A stretch of DNA of 20,503 nt from an uncultured Clostridia bacterium. GTDB taxonomy: Bacteria; Bacillota; Clostridia; Christensenellales; UBA1242. Within the stretch, counting starts at the first letter, position 1. Each line of letters opens with the position of its first letter. Below the pieces are notes generated by a model, which saw only the letters and a list, made by a program, of their open reading frames with translations, had not been told where the DNA came from and ran no database searches. The stretch lies in NCBI GenBank assembly GCA_947631875.1, contig CANRMV010000009.1, positions 1-20,503 of the forward strand. Reading direction: 5' to 3'. This document shows positions 5,203-13,173 of the stretch, one piece after another. A program made the position numbers and the translations under genes.

Positions 5203-6549
5203 ATGGCTAGAACTAAAAACAGACTTAAACGCAATTCGATTGAGAACTTTGTTGCTGTTGTCGTTTTGACAATAATTGGACTTGTTCTCTCTTTTTGCAG
5301 TTTTATGATTCCTTACACTCATTATCGCTATAACGGCTTTTTCAACTCTATTTCTTTGGGGCTTGACCTTGCAGGTGGAGTTTCTTTCGTTTATGAATGT
5401 GAACCAAAAGAAGGCTCAAATGGCGATTTGGATGCTTCCATTGAAGCCGCTGTTAAGCGTTTGGAAAACACAATTGGCTCGCGTTACTCTGAGGCTCTTG
5501 TCACAAGGCAGGGCAGCGACAGAATAAGAATTGAAGTTCCTTCTGTTTCAAACCCAGAAGATGTTTTGGAACTTATTGGTGATCCTCAGCCGCTTCGTAT
5601 GGCAACGGAAAATGACCCAAAAGCGGAAGCCAGAATTGAAGGCACCGATATTAAAGATGTGCGCGTTTCATATCAAAATGACACTTATGGTGTTTCTTTG
5701 ATTTTCACTGATGAGGGCGCAGTAAAATTTGAAAATTTAACAGAAGAGGTTGCTGGTGCAGGTCAAGAAATTTACATTTTCTTTGGCGATGATGAAAATG
5801 CCTTAACGCTTAAATGTGAGCAAAAAATCACGGGCGGCAGCACTTTCATTTCGGGCGACAACATGAACACATATCAGGCCGCATCGGAATATGCTCTTCA
5901 AATCATGAGTGGAACTTTTGATGTTAACCTTTCAATTTTGGAAAGAACTGTGGTTTCTGCAACGCTTGGGGCACAGGCACTTAGGCTAGCTCTTATTGGC
6001 GGGCTTGTTGGGCTTTTGTTGATTATGCTTATCCTTTGGCTTAGATATGGCGATTTTGGCCTTTTGGCTTCGTTTGCACTTGTGATTTATGTTGTGCTTA
6101 TGCTGTTCTTCTTGCAAGCAATTCCATTTGTTCAACTCACCTTGCCAGGTCTTGCTGGAATAATTTTGAGTATCGGTATGGCTGTTGACGGAACGGTTAT
6201 CATTTTTGAACGTTTCCGAGAAGAATATAAAATGGGAAAGAAAATTCCACTTGCTGTTAAGGGTGGCTTTAAACGCGCATTTTGGCCTATTTTCGACAGT
6301 AACATCACAACAATTTTCACTGCAGTGATTTTGTATATTTTGGGAACAGCATCAATTCAAGGCTTTGCAATCACTCTTTTGATTGGAATTTTGCTTTCAA
6401 TCTTTATGAATTTGGTTGTTTTGCGTTTCTTTGTTAAGTGGTATTTGCCATTCAACAGCTTTAAAGCCAAGAAACTGCATTTGCCAAAACAGGAAAAACA
6501 CTTAAAGGAAGAAGTGGCAGCAGTAGGGGGGAACGATGGAAAAATATAA
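5203..6549 (+). CDS. secD: Protein translocase subunit SecD
   Basis: This 448-aa SecD is half of the SecDF complex, which uses the proton-motive force to help pull proteins across the membrane after SecA/SecYEG. Visible features are a first membrane helix at about 15-38, the family motif G-L-D-L-A-G-G at 53-59, a large extracytoplasmic region (P1) to about 260, and a C-terminal block of five membrane helices containing G-M-A-V-D-G-T-V-I-I-F-E-R at 325-337. That last motif is the SecD version of the conserved Asp-bearing segment thought to carry protons. The start ATG 5203 has an AAGGGG site. The 3' end overlaps secF by 14 bases, indicating translational coupling. The length is typical of Clostridia, where SecD and SecF are separate. 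Confidence 0.96.
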   Translation: MARTKNRLKRNSIENFVAVVVLTIIGLVLSFCSFMIPYTHYRYNGFFNSISLGLDLAGGVSFVYECEPKEGSNGDLDASIEAAVKRLENTIGSRYSEALVTRQGSDRIRIEVPSVSNPEDVLELIGDPQPLRMATENDPKAEARIEGTDIKDVRVSYQNDTYGVSLIFTDEGAVKFENLTEEVAGAGQEIYIFFGDDENALTLKCEQKITGGSTFISGDNMNTYQAASEYALQIMSGTFDVNLSILERTVVSATLGAQALRLALIGGLVGLLLIMLILWLRYGDFGLLASFALVIYVVLMLFFLQAIPFVQLTLPGLAGIILSIGMAVDGTVIIFERFREEYKMGKKIPLAVKGGFKRAFWPIFDSNITTIFTAVILYILGTASIQGFAITLLIGILLSIFMNLVVLRFFVKWYLPFNSFKAKKLHLPKQEKHLKEEVAAVGGNDGKI

Positions 6550-7711
6550 GAAAAAAACAAGATTCTCCCTTGATGAGAAAATTTTAAATGGTAAATTCAA
6601 CTTTTGCAAAAACTTAAAGTGGTTCTTAATTGCCCCAATTGTGATTATTCTTGTTGGTGTGATTTTGCTTTGCACACTCGGCTTCAACTTGGGAATAGAT
6701 TTCACCGGCGGCTCAAACATGACAATCTTTATTGATAAAGATGGCAGTTATGGCACTCAGTATGATATAAACAAAGATTATGGCGAAATTGAAAGAGTTG
6801 TAAACGGCGTTTTGCAAAAACACAATTTTTCAATTTCTTCAATGCAAAAAACCACAATGGTTGTTGATGATGACCAATTAAAAACATCAGGCGATGCTGT
6901 GATTGTGAAATTCCAAAACAACTCAGATGACGAACTGAACGAAACAATCAGAAAAGAACTTTTGGAGGCTTTTGGTTACAGCGAAGATGACGGCGAAAGT
7001 GCTTTGGTTGCAAATGGCGGAATAACTATGGCAAGTGCCAGCGCAGAATTGATGATGAACTCCTTTATTGCGCTTCTTGTTGCAGTTGTTGTGATCTTGA
7101 TTTATGTTGCATTTAGATTTGAAATCACCAGCGGACTCGCGGCAATTTTGGCACTGTTCCATGACCTTTTGGTGACTGCATCAATCGTTTTGATTTGCAG
7201 AATTGAAATCAATGTTTCCTTCATTGCGGCACTTATAACAATTTTGGGTTATTCTATCAACAACACAATCATCATCTTTGATAGGATGAGAGATGAGGTT
7301 AAATTTGCAAGAAATGCCGACAAAAAGATTGTTAATGAGGACATCGCAAACCTTTCTGTAAGGCAGACAATGACGCGTTCAATTCTCACAACTCTCACCA
7401 CATTCCTTATGATTTTCTTTGTTACAGTTATTGGCGTTGCAAACATAAGAGAATTTGCTTTCCCAATTATGATTGGAATTTTGGCAGGCTTCTATTCCTC
7501 AGTGTTCATCACACCTGGTTTGTGGGCGATTGCTTATAAGCCAAGAAAGAAGAAAAAATCAACAAATGCAACAACTCAAAAATCTAAAAAGAAAGATGCT
7601 TTTGATGAATTTGTGGAAGGTGAAGACGAGCAAGAAATGCCTGAACAAAATGAGGTTGAGCAACCAAGAAACAAAGTTAATGGAGATGAGGTTGAAATTA
7701 AAAATGCATAA
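6536..7711 (+). CDS. secF: Protein translocase subunit SecF
   Basis: This 391-aa SecF is the partner of SecD in the export motor. It shows an N-terminal membrane helix (about 29-50), the SecF signature G-I-D-F-T-G-G-S at 53-60, a periplasm-facing domain, and five C-terminal helices with G-Y-S-I-N-N-T-I-I-I-F-D-R around residue 240. In many SecF proteins the N-N pair reads N-D, so the precise charge pattern here deserves comparison. A hydrophilic tail of about 55 residues, first Lys-rich then Glu-rich, extends beyond the last helix and looks disordered. ATG 6536 is preceded by an AGGGGGG site within secD. A strong terminator follows directly. Confidence 0.95.
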   Translation: MEKYKKKTRFSLDEKILNGKFNFCKNLKWFLIAPIVIILVGVILLCTLGFNLGIDFTGGSNMTIFIDKDGSYGTQYDINKDYGEIERVVNGVLQKHNFSISSMQKTTMVVDDDQLKTSGDAVIVKFQNNSDDELNETIRKELLEAFGYSEDDGESALVANGGITMASASAELMMNSFIALLVAVVVILIYVAFRFEITSGLAAILALFHDLLVTASIVLICRIEINVSFIAALITILGYSINNTIIIFDRMRDEVKFARNADKKIVNEDIANLSVRQTMTRSILTTLTTFLMIFFVTVIGVANIREFAFPIMIGILAGFYSSVFITPGLWAIAYKPRKKKKSTNATTQKSKKKDAFDEFVEGEDEQEMPEQNEVEQPRNKVNGDEVEIKNA

Positions 7712-7739
7712 AAAAATCAGCAAAACTGCTGATTTTTTT
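7711..7739 (+). terminator. Rho-independent terminator after secF
   Basis: The stem A6-TCAGCA (7711-7722) pairs with TGCTGA-T6 (7727 onward) around the loop AAAC and ends in a run of seven T. Its first base is the last base of the secF stop codon. Being A-rich on the left arm, it can also work for the converging gene ending at 7757. Confidence 0.88.
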
Positions 7740-7756
7740 GATTTTTTATGCTTTTT

Positions 7757-8368
7757 TTAGGCTAAAACTGTTTCGGTTTGCAAATTTGCTTGTGCCAGTT
7801 CTTCCTTTTTGAGAGCCCGATTATACAGTTTTAAAATTCTTGGCCTTAAATATCTTTGGAGCATTGCAGGCAGCATATTGAACACGAAGGAAATTAGCAT
7901 GCATGGAATTCCGATTGAAAGATAAAAGATTTTATGTAAAAATATGAAAAAGAGAGGGTTTAACAAAAATGTGAAAAAGTGCAAATAGGCTGCATTCACA
8001 TTTTCATATAAAAATTTGTAGTAAAAGTTTGAACTAGAATTTGTTTTTCCGCTAAGAACTTTCTTTTTGAAACCAACCAAAAAGCCTAAGTCTGGAACAA
8101 ATTTTTTCCATATTCTTATTTTTGTTTTTTCATAGAATTTCACTTCTTTGTTTGAAACATAAAAAAGTTTGCAGTTTGGGTTGAAGGCGTGTTTGAAAAC
8201 AAATCTAAAAATAAACAACAAAAGCCCACAAACAACGCCAATAAAAACAAGACAGGAAGAGTAGTCATAAAAAATTTGAGATATGCTCATGTGATTTGCC
8301 AAAGCAACAGGAATGCTGCAACCAATGGCAATGCATGAAATTATGAAAAAGAATATTAAAAATGCCAT
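7757..8368 (-). CDS. CrtO-like (glycosyl-diaponeurosporenoate acyltransferase family) membrane protein
   Basis: This 203-aa protein has hydrophobic segments at about 2-24, 38-58, 128-145 and 149-170. The middle and end match what I remember of the CrtO acyltransferase family: F-Y-E-K...I-R-I-W-K-K-F-V-P-D (78-93), a conserved Leu-His (129-130) in E-N-V-N-A-A-Y-L-H, and N-M-L-P-A-M-L-Q-R-Y-L-R-P-R (164-177), close to the family's N-x-P-C-x-x-Q-R-Y-N-R-P-R. In staphylococci CrtO acylates a carotenoid glycoside, but no carotenoid genes are visible here, so the substrate is unknown. ATG 8368 uses a TAGGTGA site overlapping the end of pyk, seven bases upstream, so the two genes form one unit. Confidence 0.6.
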   Translation of the reverse strand: MAFLIFFFIISCIAIGCSIPVALANHMSISQIFYDYSSCLVFIGVVCGLLLFIFRFVFKHAFNPNCKLFYVSNKEVKFYEKTKIRIWKKFVPDLGFLVGFKKKVLSGKTNSSSNFYYKFLYENVNAAYLHFFTFLLNPLFFIFLHKIFYLSIGIPCMLISFVFNMLPAMLQRYLRPRILKLYNRALKKEELAQANLQTETVLA

Positions 8369-8375
8369 ATTTCAC

Positions 8376-9773
8376 CTACAATTTTTCGATTACCATCAAA
8401 TTTGTGCCGCGCTTGCCTGCTTGTTGTCCGCTGACAAGCACCACTTTTTCGCCTTTTTTAACAAGTCCTGTTTCAACTGCTTTTTGAAGAGAACTTAAAT
8501 TCACTTCGTCAATGGTTTTGTAGTTGTTGTCCATCACAGGATAAACACCATAGAAAAGTGACATTTTGTGATAAACTTTGTCACTTGGGGTGCACGCGAT
8601 GATTGGAACTTGTGGCTTGAAACGAGAAATGTTTAGGGCTGTTGCTCCGGTTTTTGTGACAACCACAATTCCTTCCACACCTTTTGTTTGAGAAAGGGCA
8701 TAAACTGCATATCCCAAACCTTTTGATGTGTTGTGAGTTATGATTGGAAACAGGTGATGATTTGTGTAATTCTCTGTTTCAAGCGCAATCCTTTTCATTG
8801 CCTCAACTGCTTCAACAGGATGTTTGCCAGAGGCAGTTTCGCCAGAGAGCATAATTGCTGTTGTGCCATCAAAAATTGCGTTTGCAACATCTGAAATTTC
8901 CGCTCTTGTTGGACGTGGGCTGTTTATCATGCTTTCAAGCATCTGTGTGGCAGTGATTGAAATTTTGCCCTTTTCATTTGCTTTCATAATAAATTCTTTT
9001 TGCAAAATAGGAATGCGTTCATAGTCAATCTCCACTCCAAGATCACCACGAGCAACCATTATTCCGTCACTTACATTCAAAATGGCATCAAAATTTTCAA
9101 CGCCTTCTTCACTCTCTATTTTGGCAATGATTTTTACATCTGGAAAATTGATTTCCTTAAAATATTCTTTCATTTGCAAAATATCGTTTGCGCTGTTAAC
9201 AAAAGAGGCAGCAACATAGTCTGCACCAACATATTTGGCAAACAAAAGGTCCTTTTTGTCCTGTTCACTCAAATATGGCATGTCCGTTTTAACGCCTGGC
9301 ACATTGATGCTTTTGTTGTTCGACAAAGGCCCGCCATGAATAACTTTGCAGACGATGTCGGTGTTTGTTGTTTTTTCAACTTCAAGTTCAACAAATCCGT
9401 CATTAAGAAGGATTCTTGTTCCAACACCAAGCAGTTTTGGCAGTTTTGAATAAGTTATGCTGACCATATCTTTTGTTCCAACAACATCTTTTGTTGTTAG
9501 AGTGAAAGTGGCGTTTTCAGCTAGATTTATTTCACCATTTTTAAACTGTTTAATCCTGATCTCTGGACCTTTGGTGTCTATTAAAATTGCAACAGAGGTG
9601 TTTTTGTTTTTCCTTGCAATTTTAACAGCATCAATGAGTTCTTTATGTGAATCGTGTGTGCCGTGACTCATGTTGAAACGTGCAACATTCATTCCGGCAT
9701 CAATCATTCTTTCCAAAGTTCTTATATCCGAACTTGTTGGGCCTATTGAGCAAACAATCTTTGTTCTATTCAT
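8376..9773 (-). CDS. pyk: Pyruvate kinase
   Basis: This 465-aa cytoplasmic glycolytic enzyme converts phosphoenolpyruvate and ADP to pyruvate and ATP. Key motifs are R-F-N-M-S-H-G (32-38), I-D-T-K-G-P-E-I-R (65-73), the active-site signature I-I-A-K-I-E-S-E-E-G (215-224) with Lys218, A-R-G-D-L-G (241-246), T-A-T-Q-M-L-E-S-M (274-282) and the R-P-T-R-A-E helix. The B domain lies at about 72-165 and the C-terminal regulatory domain from about 340. There is no extra PEP-utiliser domain at the end, as some Gram-positive enzymes have. I chose ATG 9773 because it has a GAGAGG site and matches the family's start; the frame upstream to 9866 contains the promoter. The CrtO-like gene follows in the same unit. 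Confidence 0.97.
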   Translation of the reverse strand: MNRTKIVCSIGPTSSDIRTLERMIDAGMNVARFNMSHGTHDSHKELIDAVKIARKNKNTSVAILIDTKGPEIRIKQFKNGEINLAENATFTLTTKDVVGTKDMVSITYSKLPKLLGVGTRILLNDGFVELEVEKTTNTDIVCKVIHGGPLSNNKSINVPGVKTDMPYLSEQDKKDLLFAKYVGADYVAASFVNSANDILQMKEYFKEINFPDVKIIAKIESEEGVENFDAILNVSDGIMVARGDLGVEIDYERIPILQKEFIMKANEKGKISITATQMLESMINSPRPTRAEISDVANAIFDGTTAIMLSGETASGKHPVEAVEAMKRIALETENYTNHHLFPIITHNTSKGLGYAVYALSQTKGVEGIVVVTKTGATALNISRFKPQVPIIACTPSDKVYHKMSLFYGVYPVMDNNYKTIDEVNLSSLQKAVETGLVKKGEKVVLVSGQQAGKRGTNLMVIEKL

Positions 9774-9807
9774 CTTTTTCCTCTCTTCTAATTGTTTTAT
9801 ATTTAAA

Positions 9808-9836
9808 ATATTATCATTATTTTTGTAAAAAAGCAA
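9808..9836 (-). promoter_or_regulatory. Candidate promoter of pyk
   Basis: On the minus strand TTGCTT (9836-9831), a 17-base spacer and TAATAT (9813-9808) predict a start near 9801, about 28 bases before ATG 9773. GATAAT, partly overlapping, is an alternative -10. Confidence 0.5.
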
Positions 9837-9895
9837 ATATTCTGTCATATTTGCCGCATTTAACACAATATTTTTTACTTTTATCTTAAAAAGAG

Positions 9896-9924
9896 TTGAA
9901 AAATTTGTTTGAGTATGTTAAAAT
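9896..9924 (+). promoter_or_regulatory. Promoter of the secG-rnr cluster
   Basis: TTGAAA (9896-9901), a 17-base spacer and TAAAAT (9919-9924), with a TGT extension before the -10 box, predict a start near 9931. That is the first base of the AAGGAGTG ribosome site, so the leader would be about 11 bases. Confidence 0.65.
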
Positions 9925-9941
9925 ATTGGCAAGGAGTGTTT

Positions 9942-10187
9942 ATGAGAGCATTGTTGCTGAACATTTGGAACGATTTTTCAAATTGGGTGACTCACGGATG
10001 GACTGATTTCACTTACATCATTGTTGTCTGTGCTTTTGGCTTGGTTGCTTTGATTTGCATACTTGGATTTTTAAAAGGCCCAAAATTTAACAAAGATGTA
10101 AAACCTTTCAAGTGGGGCTCGGTTGTTTTGTGCATTTTGTCACTTTTGATAATCGGGGTTATTTCACTCGCTCGTTATATGCATTAA
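9942..10187 (+). CDS. Small two-helix membrane protein of unknown function, first gene of the secG cluster
   Basis: This 81-aa protein has two hydrophobic helices (about 24-45 and 59-78) separated by a basic loop (K-G-P-K-F-N-K-D-V-K), with a Trp-rich N-terminal segment. The topology resembles SecG, but the sequence lacks the SecG core motifs and I do not recognise the family. ATG 9942 follows AAGGAGTG; an earlier ATG at 9915 lies inside the promoter. secG starts 12 bases after its stop, so both are on one mRNA. Its position suggests a membrane or export-related role, but this is inference from neighbours only. Confidence 0.7.
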   Translation: MRALLLNIWNDFSNWVTHGWTDFTYIIVVCAFGLVALICILGFLKGPKFNKDVKPFKWGSVVLCILSLLIIGVISLARYMH

Positions 10188-10199
10188 AAGGAGATTAAA

Positions 10200-10496
10200 A
10201 TGGAAAATTCAAATTTAGCACCTTGGATCACATCGTCTTTTCCAATAATAAGAATTGTGCTTTTTTGCTTGGTTGTTGTTTGTGCACTTGTGATTGTTGC
10301 AACAACACTTTTTCAAAACACTGATGGTGACGGCGAAAGCACAAATGTCATCACAGGTCAACAAGAAAGTTATTATTCAAAAAATAAAGGTGGCTCACGT
10401 GATGGCAGACTTAAACTCATCACAATTATTTTCTCTATAATTGCTGTGGTTTGCGTTATACTTTATTTTGTCACACTTTTGGTATATCACCCATAA
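10200..10496 (+). CDS. secG: Preprotein translocase subunit SecG
   Basis: This 98-aa SecG is the small accessory subunit of the SecYEG channel. It has two membrane helices (about 17-37 and 72-93) joined by the characteristic cytoplasmic loop. The loop includes the family-like T-L-F-Q-N start, a G-Q-Q-E-S-Y-Y-S-K-N-K-G segment (normally G-x-x-E-T-F-F-G-K-N-K-G) and R-x-D-G-R-L-K-L-I-T entering helix 2. It is longer than the usual 70-80 residues because of an N-terminal extension and an acidic loop insertion (D-G-D-G-E-S). AAGGAG precedes ATG 10200. The position immediately before rnr is the classical Firmicute order and supports the assignment. Confidence 0.88.
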   Translation: MENSNLAPWITSSFPIIRIVLFCLVVVCALVIVATTLFQNTDGDGESTNVITGQQESYYSKNKGGSRDGRLKLITIIFSIIAVVCVILYFVTLLVYHP

Positions 10497-10508
10497 AAGA
10501 GGCTTTTT

Positions 10509-12602
10509 ATGAGTGTGAAAAAGCAAATATTAGAACTTTTGGATAAAAATAGTTTGATTTACAGCGATGTAAACAAACTTTTTTCTTTTCTTTCGTCTGC
10601 TTTGAAAATTGATGAGCAGCAGGTGAAAAAAAATTTTTATGACCTTGTTGGCAATGGTGACATTTTTGAAATAAGAAAAAATAAATTTTTGACAATTCCT
10701 TCGCACGGCTATGTTAAGGGCGAATTTTTTGGCACAGCAAAAGGCTTTGGATTTGTGAAAGTTGACGGATTCAAAGAAGATGTTTTCATAAGCGCAAACA
10801 AAACTTTTGGCGCACTTGACGGAGAGGGCGTTATTGTTAAAATTTTGTCCAGAAATGAAGACGGGGCAGATGGCGAGGTTGTTTCAATTTATAAAGAACT
10901 TGAAAACATTGTTGGAACAGTTGAGATTGTTGGCGGAAACTTTTTCTTAAATCCAGACAACAATAAGATAAATTTTGACCTTCCAATCATGAAAACAGGG
11001 CTTAAATTGCAAAAAAACTTAAAAGTTTTAGCAAAAATCGTTAGAACCGACAAAGGAAAGGTGAAATGTTGCGTTAACGAAATTTTGGGTTTCCAAGATG
11101 ATGTTAAGGCGTTGGAACTTTCAATTATAAGAGACCACAACTTGTTTGAAACTTTTCCAGAAAGCGTTGTTGAAGCAGAGAAAAATGTGCCAAAAACTGT
11201 TTCGGCTGCGCAAAAGAAGGGCAGGCTTGACCTCACGAAAGAAACAATTTTTACGATTGACGGAGCAGATGCAAAGGATTTAGACGATGCAGTCAGCATA
11301 AAGAAATTCGATAAATTTTATGAACTTGGTGTGCATATTGCCGATGTTGGCGAATATGTTAAGCAAAATTCTGTTATAGACGAAGAGGCATATAAACGTG
11401 GCACATCGGTGTATTTTCCAACATCTGTGCTTCCAATGCTTCCAAAATCACTTTCCAATGGAATTTGTTCGCTGAATGAAGGTGTTGAAAGGCTGACACT
11501 TTCTTGCATTATGAAGGTGGATTTTTCAGGAAAAGTTGTGGATTACAACATTTGTGAAAGTTATATTAAAAGCGTTGCAAGGCTCACCTATGACGAAGTT
11601 TATGATGCAATCACAGGCACAAAATTGAATGAAAAAACTAAAAAATTGCAAAAAAACTTCATTTTAATGCGTGAACTTTGCGATATTCTTGAAAAAAACA
11701 CTGTTAAACGCGGTGCGCTTGACTTGGATTTGCCAGAGGTGCAATTTGTTTTTGACGAAAACGGAATGGCTGTTGATTTGACAAGAAGAGAAAGAAATTG
11801 CGCGCACAGACTTATTGAGGATTTTATGGTTTTGGCGAATGAAACGATTGCCGCTCATTTCCACAAGAGGGGAGTTCCTTTTGTTTATCGTGTGCATGAA
11901 GCGCCAACAAGAGAAAAAATACTTGCAGTTTGTGACTTTTTACGCGGAATTGGCGTTAAATTTCCAAAAATTCCTGATGACGATGTGAAACCTGCATATT
12001 TTCAAGAAATTTTAAATGGCGTTGAAAATTCAAACACAAAAGATGTTGTAAACAAAATGGTGCTGCGTTCTATGCAAAAGGCTGTTTATGCAAATCAGGA
12101 TAAGGGGCATTTTGGCTTGGCGCTCACAGATTATTGCCATTTCACATCACCAATAAGAAGATATCCAGATTTGACAATCCACAGAATTATTAAAGAATGG
12201 CTTCATAATGGCAAAAAATTTGGGCAAACCAGAATGGAAGAACTTGAAGATTTCACCTATGATGCTTCCATGCAATCTTCTGCGTGTGAAAGAAATGCGG
12301 ATATGGCGGAAAGGGATGTTGATGACCTTTGGAAAGCATATCTTATGAAAGATAGAGTTGGGCAACAGTTTGATGCAACAATTTCATCAGTTACAAATTT
12401 TGGAATTTTTGTGGCGTTGGACAACACTGTTGAGGGGCTTGTTAGAATCGAAGATTTGCCAGATGACGCATATCTGTTTTTGGAAAAACAACTTAAACTT
12501 AAAGGCTCGGCTCATGTTTTCTCGATTGGTGACAAAGTTAAAGTTACGCTCACAAATGTTAATATGAGCAATCGAAACCTTGATTTTAAGATTGCGGAGT
12601 AG
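10509..12602 (+). CDS. rnr: Ribonuclease R
   Basis: This 697-aa 3'-to-5' exoribonuclease degrades structured RNA, including mRNA released by trans-translation. Domain order: N-terminal helical/HTH segment (about 1-60), cold-shock RNA-binding domains (about 65-220), the catalytic RNB domain (about 235-585) and a C-terminal S1 domain (about 617-695). The Mg2+-binding aspartates are spaced as in the family, D251, D257, D259 and D260 in D-G-A-D-A-K-D-L-D-D. The later RNB motif C-H-F-T-S-P-I-R-R-Y-P-D-L is intact. ATG 10509 follows AAGAGG and lies 12 bases after secG. The length is slightly below the 710-800 typical of the family and there is no long basic tail. The smpB-ssrA neighbours fit its role in ribosome rescue. 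Confidence 0.96.
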   Translation: MSVKKQILELLDKNSLIYSDVNKLFSFLSSALKIDEQQVKKNFYDLVGNGDIFEIRKNKFLTIPSHGYVKGEFFGTAKGFGFVKVDGFKEDVFISANKTFGALDGEGVIVKILSRNEDGADGEVVSIYKELENIVGTVEIVGGNFFLNPDNNKINFDLPIMKTGLKLQKNLKVLAKIVRTDKGKVKCCVNEILGFQDDVKALELSIIRDHNLFETFPESVVEAEKNVPKTVSAAQKKGRLDLTKETIFTIDGADAKDLDDAVSIKKFDKFYELGVHIADVGEYVKQNSVIDEEAYKRGTSVYFPTSVLPMLPKSLSNGICSLNEGVERLTLSCIMKVDFSGKVVDYNICESYIKSVARLTYDEVYDAITGTKLNEKTKKLQKNFILMRELCDILEKNTVKRGALDLDLPEVQFVFDENGMAVDLTRRERNCAHRLIEDFMVLANETIAAHFHKRGVPFVYRVHEAPTREKILAVCDFLRGIGVKFPKIPDDDVKPAYFQEILNGVENSNTKDVVNKMVLRSMQKAVYANQDKGHFGLALTDYCHFTSPIRRYPDLTIHRIIKEWLHNGKKFGQTRMEELEDFTYDASMQSSACERNADMAERDVDDLWKAYLMKDRVGQQFDATISSVTNFGIFVALDNTVEGLVRIEDLPDDAYLFLEKQLKLKGSAHVFSIGDKVKVTLTNVNMSNRNLDFKIAE

Positions 12603-12653
12603 TTGAGTTTAACTTAAAAAATCGCAAAAAACAATGTTTTTTAAGCAAAAATT

Positions 12654-12685
12654 CAAAAAAAATCTAAAATTTTTTGATTTTTTTG
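12654..12685 (+). terminator. Weak candidate terminator after rnr
   Basis: CAAAAAAAATC (12654-12664) pairs with GATTTTTTTG (12676-12685), but almost all pairs are A-T and the loop is 11 bases. It may reduce rather than stop readthrough into smpB. Apart from this and the smpB promoter, 12603-12734 shows nothing else. Confidence 0.3.
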
Positions 12686-12695
12686 CAAAATGGTA

Positions 12696-12724
12696 TTGAA
12701 AAATGAAAAATAAGGTGTTATAAT
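12696..12724 (+). promoter_or_regulatory. Promoter of smpB with extended -10
   Basis: TTGAAA (12696-12701), a 17-base spacer and a perfect TATAAT (12719-12724) preceded by TGT. The expected start, about 12731, is only four bases before ATG 12735 and lies within the GGAGAGG ribosome site. Confidence 0.7.
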
Positions 12725-12734
12725 AGGAGAGGAA

Positions 12735-13172
12735 ATGAAGGTTATATCAAACAATAAGAAGGCATTCTTTGATTTCTTCGTTTCAGACTTGGTTGAGGCT
12801 GGAATTGTGCTGGAAGGTTGTGAAGTCAAGTCGGTGAGAGATGGCGGGGCAAGTTTGAGAGACAGTTTTGTTGTCATTAAAAACGGCGAAATGTTCTTGA
12901 AAAATGCTTACATCAAATCTTACGAAAAAACTTCTTCCTACAAACCAGATGAAAGGCGAACAAGAAAATTGCTTTTAAACAAAAGTGAAATTCAAAAGTT
13001 TGAAAGGCTGGTTAAGGAAAAAGGTTTCACCATTGTTGCCACAAAGATTTATTTCAATAAATCAAACAGGGTGAAGGTGGAAATTGGGCTTGCAAGAGGA
13101 AAAAAACTTTACGACAAAAGGCAATCTATTAAGGAAAGGCAGCAAATGCGCGACCTTCAAAGGTTGACCTAA
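12735..13172 (+). CDS. smpB: SsrA-binding protein SmpB
   Basis: This 145-aa protein binds the tRNA-like domain of tmRNA and delivers it to ribosomes stalled on mRNAs without a stop codon. The family pattern is clear: N-K-K-A-F-F-D-F near the start, L-E-G-C-E-V-K-S-V-R-D-G (normally a G-T-E-V-K-S-L-R type), F-L-K-N-A-Y-I, R-R-T-R-K-L-L-L, and the C-terminal G-K-K-L-Y-D-K-R-Q-S-I-K-E-R that becomes a helix in the mRNA channel. The GGAGAGG site sits six to nine bases before ATG 12735. Its stop codon (13170-13172) is separated from tmRNA by a single base. Confidence 0.97.
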   Translation: MKVISNNKKAFFDFFVSDLVEAGIVLEGCEVKSVRDGGASLRDSFVVIKNGEMFLKNAYIKSYEKTSSYKPDERRTRKLLLNKSEIQKFERLVKEKGFTIVATKIYFNKSNRVKVEIGLARGKKLYDKRQSIKERQQMRDLQRLT

Positions 13173-13173
13173 C

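Noticed and set aside
9000..9449. A 149-codon plus-strand open frame within pyk.
   Set aside because: It is antisense to the catalytic region of pyruvate kinase, with no promoter or ribosome site.
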